NCBI GenBank assembly: GCA_948567375.1
Contig: OX419760.1
Coordinates: 38,998,001 to 39,062,000, forward strand
Reading direction: 5' to 3'
Origin: Lunularia cruciata
Taxonomy: Eukaryota; Streptophyta; Marchantiopsida; Lunulariales; Lunulariaceae
DNA length: 64,000 nt
Below the pieces are notes generated by a model. That model made no database searches and had not been told where the DNA came from. It was given only the letters and a program-made list of their open reading frames with translations. Shown here one piece after another: positions 58,874 to 64,000 of the stretch. Position 1 is the first letter of the stretch. Each line of letters starts with the position of its first letter. The translations under genes were made by a program, and so were the position numbers.

Positions 58874-61800
58874 CTACGATAGCCAGATCTTCCTTGTCAG
58901 ATGAGTCGAGCAATATTGTGGGAGCTCATCCATATCAGTGCCAAACATGTGGCCCCCAGTATTTCCTGGCACCGGAGTGTATCGAACAGGACGAGGGTAC
59001 TGAATAGTCCCACTTTCTACAGAAAAATTTGACGTAGAGTTTCCCTCTCCATGATAAAATCTATGTTGAACACTACATTTCTCCTGTACACTAGAGGTAG
59101 TTGCCGCTATTTCATGACTTACATCCTCTCTAAAGGGCATCAGTGTAGATTGGTAGTTCATATTCAGTAAACTAGCTTCACTTAGATAGGTCTGGTGCAT
59201 GTCTGGTTCTACTTCTCGCTTTCCTAATCCTATCCTATTTCCTTCGTATCTCATGCCCTCAGGAATCATTGAACAATGAGATAGATCACCTGACCTATCA
59301 AAGTTCAAGACCTCATTAGCTGAGGCAAGGTTGCTACTTTGAATGGGTGGTGGGAGGAGCATGCTCAGCTTATCTGCTTGCACGTCAAGAGGTTGAATTT
59401 CACAAGACCCTGTCCCTTCAACAGCACTTCCACCGAGCATGAGCCTGTCATGGTGCATGCAAGAATCAATCGGAGCTCCATTAGGAGCTCTAAAACCGTT
59501 TGCTAGAGGTAAGGTAGTCCAATTCCCGATTGAAGGGTTACCGGATTGTAGCTTTGGTGTTACTTCAAGGGAATCAGAAAACTTGCTACACGAAGAATCC
59601 CAACTGCACGTCGTTCCTGTGGAAAGCCAAGCCAACTGACCATGCTGAGCGCCGGATGGAGGCCGAGTTACTGACCGGACTTTGTAACCGGGCAGCTTGT
59701 GGAACAGAAGTTTTGCAGTAGCCCTATCTAACGGGTTTGTTTCAGTCTCCGATCGACACCTGAGAGCGCAACCAGACGTCAGCGAAATTTCCAGGTTGCT
59801 CTTCATCTTTGAATTGCCAATTTCGTTATAAAATCCCAATCCAGTGGCCAAAATGTTTACAGAAGAGACCGAAGTTACCTGGAGCCATCACACGGTCCGT
59901 CGCCAGTAATACAAGAATTAATTGTTGCACTGTCAGGTTCTGGCAACTGCGGGTTCATTGTGCGTGGACTACAGCTCCTTCTTATCTTCGCACTCTTGGC
60001 CAACCTGTACAGCGCATCACGTATGCATAGTCTTGTCCCCACGTCCAGCTGAATCACAAGATGAAAATATCAATCATACCTCACAAATTCAACATAATCC
60101 TTTATCGAAAAAGATAGATATGTTTCCTTCATCATTTCCTTCTATATTCTTGTTTCGAAGGATTTAACACAGGATGCTTTTATCCAACAGATGTCAAAAG
60201 TCTGCAGATCACCAGCCCTGTCTTTAATTGGTAGAAGTTCACTGTCAAAATCATTTCAGCCACGTACCTGAGACATGGTAGCCTGAAGTTGTTGTATTAC
60301 CAAAACACTAGCCACCAGATCTGACGGATAGGCTGAACCATCGAGGCCCTCGCCAGTGTTCGTTAAACCTCCTGATAGTCCTTGGAGAAAGCTTTGTTGT
60401 TGCTGCTTGTATACCAAGTCCTGATCCAAGTCATGATTAATTTGCGACCAGTTCTCAGCTTGAACTTGTTCTGGTCTACACGGACGGACGTGGACAGTTT
60501 TGGTTTGAACGCTGTCACCACTAGCGATTCTGTTCTGCATGTTCTCCTGAACTGAAGGGCTGGAAGGCATGCAATCAGTCCCATTCTGGTAATTGATAAC
60601 AGGGAAGAAGGATTGTTGGAGTCCGACCATCTGCTCCTCTTGCTGTGAAGGATGTGGCAAGAGTTGTGTTTGCTGCTGCGGGATATGGGGCATTTGGGAT
60701 AATTGATTAGGTCCCCCCCCTGAACTATAACTGCTAGATGAGAGATGCATAATTGAAGGAGAAACTGTTGGCAGTCGTGAGGAGAGCTCCTGAGGCTGTG
60801 ATTGCATAGCGCAAAGAGATGTCGTTAGAGTGGGTGATGGTGTGCCTGTGCTTCTCCCAGCGAAGTTTGACCTATTTCCGTTGAGAAACTGCATCCGAGT
60901 GTTCTGCAAAACCCAGTTCAAGCTTCAGATCTGTACTTAAAGAAAAACAAGAGACAAGAAACTTCTTGTCCTTTTGAGGTATTTAAAATGGAGTGAAAGA
61001 TATCGGTACATTCGGCTCATAAATCAGGATAGCTTTCTCAACACGAAATGAATAACCTACTGGAAGGACGTTACCACTAATTAAAGACATCTTCTCAACA
61101 TGCTTCGGACGTTCAAGTTTCCAAGTATGAGACGCCATTGCTAAACGAAATAAAAAGCATCCAACACATCACATTTGGTGGGCTGTTGTTAAGCAACAAA
61201 CCTGGGTGTCTGTGGTGGTCAACATGACTGTTTCAGGTGAAAATCGGGTGGATTGTACTGTGTTTTGTTCTGGAAGGTTCATGCTGGACGTAAGCATAGG
61301 CTGCCAATGGACAGAAGAACGAATGCTTATCAACTGATTTGGCCAAATGCCTACAAATTTCAATATCTCACAACTATATAGATCAATTTTTATATGACCT
61401 ATCTATTTATCCTCTAAATAGGATTTATCTGGGATCTAGAGTAATACAGATGGTTACGATGTCAAAAGGACGACCTCGAAGTAATAGAAGGACAGAATGA
61501 CAGTCAATTTTTTATAATGTTTGAGAACTCCAGTGTAAGAAACAATCTGTGATGGCCTATGATCTCTTCTGAGTAGATTGTCAGATCTCGGGGCCGTCAA
61601 CGTTAGACCACGAAACAAGTGAGCTTCAGGTGTCCTCTCTCCACAAGCATATTGAGTAATGGAGTATAGAGCTCGTTGTAAACCGCCCAGTTCCATACCC
61701 ACGTCTCCACAAGCATCATACAGAAGACACAACACCTATTCTCGTCTTGATATACACTAGTACCGATCAACACAACAGCCTCTCATCCTAAAGATCGCCC

Positions 61801-63902
61801 ACCTCTGTCTCAACCCTCCTAGTGAATCCGGGTACTTGAGATCGTTGGGCGAGAGCAGTATGTAGACTGGCTTCTAGTCGTAGCCCATCCTGACTTCCTG
61901 GAGTGGATACAGCCTCACTAAATCCCTGCATGTGCCGATTTCCATCAGCATTCAATACACTAATTTCTCTCCGAGGATCTGGTTCCACAATCCCTTCACA
62001 CTCCATTTGTCTACCTCCGCAACTTACAGACCTTGCAGATGTATGGCAGGTGTCAGTATTCCTGATGGGGAAAGAAAGTGGTGTCGACCTCAGACCCTGG
62101 CTGTTGAAATTGCTTGGTCCTGCGGAGAATGACGTTTCCTGGTTCCTGGGAAGAAAAACAGCAGTTAAATTGATGTATGTACCAATCGCAAATAAACCAC
62201 AGCGGGGAACAGAAATAAGCCGAACCATCTTCCAAGGCAAGACGGAAAGCTGAATCTAAGAAGTCATCAGGCCGGTGCAAGGTACATAAGACAAACCTCA
62301 AAACGTTCTCGTTGGTGTAGAGAGTCATGTTTTTCTGACCATCCCAATCATTTATTGGTGTTATATTATTCAAAACCTCATCTTCAATCTTGTGCCGGCC
62401 CAGATTCCTCCCCGCACTGCTATCCTCGTCTGTTAGCAATGTAGCAGCCAAACTCTCGAGCCTCCTGCGCTCTCCGATGACATCCACTTCATTTCCCTGC
62501 GACTTCACCCCTCCTCCAATATGGCTCGTCAAGTAATGGCCTTTAGTGTCGAACGATTGAATGTTGACCGGAACATCCATAACATCTCCTACCAACTGGC
62601 AACTCCAACCTCCTACCACGGAGTTAGCTTGCCGAGCTTGCATTGAAGATTCTCCAGTGATATTCAACATCTGCCCGTTTTGAACGACCAAAGGGGAACT
62701 CCTCAAAAGCGTATCTCTAAGAAACCTTTTCCGACCATCGCCAGTTGAAGTCCATGAACTCTGATCATGAAGAGAACCCGTATGTCCCACATGCTCAGAA
62801 GCCCACTCGTCACCACCAAACTGCACAAAATACATAAACTTTAATATCCCAGTATGCCGAGGAAGACAGTTACCAGTCACGTTAAGGCCTATAGAACGCT
62901 CCTGAAAGGTATTTTCCAGAAAGGCAGTCTTGGGACTTGGACAACACTAATTCCACCCCTTAAATCTGTCTCAGGTTTCTTCCTTATGTATTTCAATGAC
63001 AGTCTATTAACGAGAATTCAAAACCTAGTTTAAAGGCTCACGAAGATTAATTTTCTAAAAGAATTGGTAACAAAACTTCTTATGTGGCAGAGCTCAAGAC
63101 AACATACCGAGCCGTTTTTCGTCCAGGATTCCTCTGTAGGATCGAACCAACCACCTTCCAAAGGAGCCATGTTCTGTCTGAAGATATACTCAGCGCATAC
63201 TACACGGACCATACATCTTTCGAACCTTTCTGTCAGTAGTTGAGAATCTCTCCTCCAACCCTTAGATGTCTCCTTCAGGCCAGATCCCAAGAGGAAAACC
63301 TATATTGGACGTTAGTGCGAAGCGGAGATGGCCTGAGCCACCAACTTACAACATCGTAAAGTTGTAAATACCCGTAGTAGTCTAGAAGACATTTTTTACC
63401 AGACAGAAAAGCTTTCCCCGCACCAGCAACTTATCTACTTGCAGTGTAGAGCACATTACACAGCTCTACTGGTTGGACAGATAACTAGCTGGGCACAGGC
63501 TGTTGTCAATTTAGAAAATACTGCAACATCTCGTGTACGGGAATCAGCACCTCTAGACCTCATTGATCACCACATTTCAGGAACCCCCGTTTGCAGTCCC
63601 TTGTTACTCTAGCAGCTTCAACGTCATCCTTATATGTATATGTAAATATATACACATATGTCTCAACTTTCCGATTATCTGCCTCTACTCCAACATGCCC
63701 ATGGTCCTGTAATACAAAAAAGATCCATAAATATCGCATGAAGGGCATTAGAGACACAGGAGAATTCATTGGACTCTTCAAACAAGATTCTACCGATATA
63801 CCACAATACGTACGAGTTTGCGACACACGCAACTTCTAAACAGTGACCAACGTAACTCTGTTCTCGGTGATCACCCCACATGATTCCAAGTTTACTCTGA
63901 TC
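58874..63902 (-). CDS. LNK: LNK-like clock co-activator, 5' partial
   Basis: Multi-exon minus-strand gene. Proposed exons: 63902-63852, 63706-63668, 63299-63108, 62820-62297, 62145-61803, 61735-61699, 61350-61202, 60903-60268, 60048-59879, 59759-58874 (stop TAG). All phases agree, giving about 1,008 codons. Family signatures: N-terminal LGIMWGDHRE; in the exon 8/9 join QLQATMSQ|LDVGTRLCIRDALYRLAKSA; after the next join ETETNPLDRATAKLLFHKLPG. In Arabidopsis LNK1/LNK2 these blocks mark light-induced nuclear co-activators that bind RVE8-type MYB factors and help transcribe clock genes. A Gln/Ser/Pro-rich part (60903-60268) fits a co-activator. The start codon lies beyond the window or in an upstream exon. 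The two first junctions and the 61735-61699 exon are the least certain. Confidence 0.85.
59760..59878 (-). other. Last intron of LNK-like gene
   Basis: 119 bp, donor TCCAG|GTAACT, acceptor CTCTCAG|GTG. It joins codon phase 2 to phase 2 and links the LYRLAKSA block to the TNPLDR block. A nearer acceptor at 59807 would create an immediate stop, which supports this choice. Confidence 0.85.
60049..60267 (-). other. Intron inside the LNK core motif
   Basis: 219 bp, donor TCTCAG|GTACGT, acceptor GATTCAG|CTGGAC, phase 0. Splicing restores the continuous family motif around QLDVGTRLCIRD. Confidence 0.9.
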
Positions 63903-64000
63903 CTGCAAGTTTCACCACTCCCCGAAAGCCGAGGGTGGTGCAGGAATATGATCACAGAGGTATCATGACATCTCTATGAGTAGATACCTGCGACACTCTC

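Noticed and set aside
59439-59639. Plus-strand ORFs over the last LNK exon
   Set aside because: They are shadows of the long minus-strand exon.
59807-59878. Shorter 72-bp last intron of the LNK-like gene
   Set aside because: This acceptor gives AGA-TGA, an immediate stop, and would drop the conserved TNPLDR block.
61903-62253. 116-codon plus-strand ORF
   Set aside because: It is antisense to an LNK exon with matching phases and family context.

Overview
The window looks like nuclear DNA of a land plant. Evidence: spliced genes with short GT-AG introns, a clear homologue of the plant clock co-activator family LNK1/LNK2, and several families of plant-type Ty3/gypsy LTR retrotransposons whose primer sites resemble plant initiator-tRNA-Met or tRNA-Asp type sites. 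Short introns (about 70-350 bp), an apparently intronless lineage-type LRR gene pair and the mix of elements suggest a non-flowering plant such as a liverwort, but the sequence alone does not prove this. No bacterial-style operons, rRNA, tRNA or CRISPR were seen.

Layout. 1-28.5 kb is nested, decayed LTR retrotransposons. Family 1 is a chromodomain Ty3/gypsy element (1-5192, plus; second 5' piece 23859-24814, minus). Family 2 is a Ty3/gypsy element with an extra zinc-finger ORF before gag (copy A 5990-14502; inverted scrap 5193-5989; LTR scrap 25893-26229; copy B full length 46797-54576). Family 4 appears as a 3.79-kb solo LTR carrying a broken coiled-coil ORF (9022-12808, TSD TGGAG), an integrase end plus 3' LTR (14503-16751), and an internally deleted minus copy (20808-23858). 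Family 3 lies on the minus strand (LTR and gag 26230-28499; integrase with a PHD finger and LTR pieces 44330-46796; LTR 54577-55764; remnant 37684-38250).

28.5-44 kb is a gene island. Two convergent, intronless, single-ORF paralogues (30816-32507 plus; 39699-41558 minus) encode LRR proteins with a cysteine cluster inserted between the leucine-rich repeats and a shared C-terminal module. Decayed LINE remnants (28500-28740, 33245-35110, 37150-37445) lie between and around them.

44-58 kb is again retroelements, followed by a tandem repeat and a 0.6-kb long-TIR element. 58.9-63.9 kb holds a multi-exon minus-strand LNK-like gene whose 5' end leaves the window. Joining the exons I chose keeps one reading frame of about 1,008 codons.

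The genes are not an operon. The retroelements explain most of the bulk. The three host genes are independent: two members of an uncharacterised LRR/Cys family and one predicted clock/light-signalling transcriptional co-activator.
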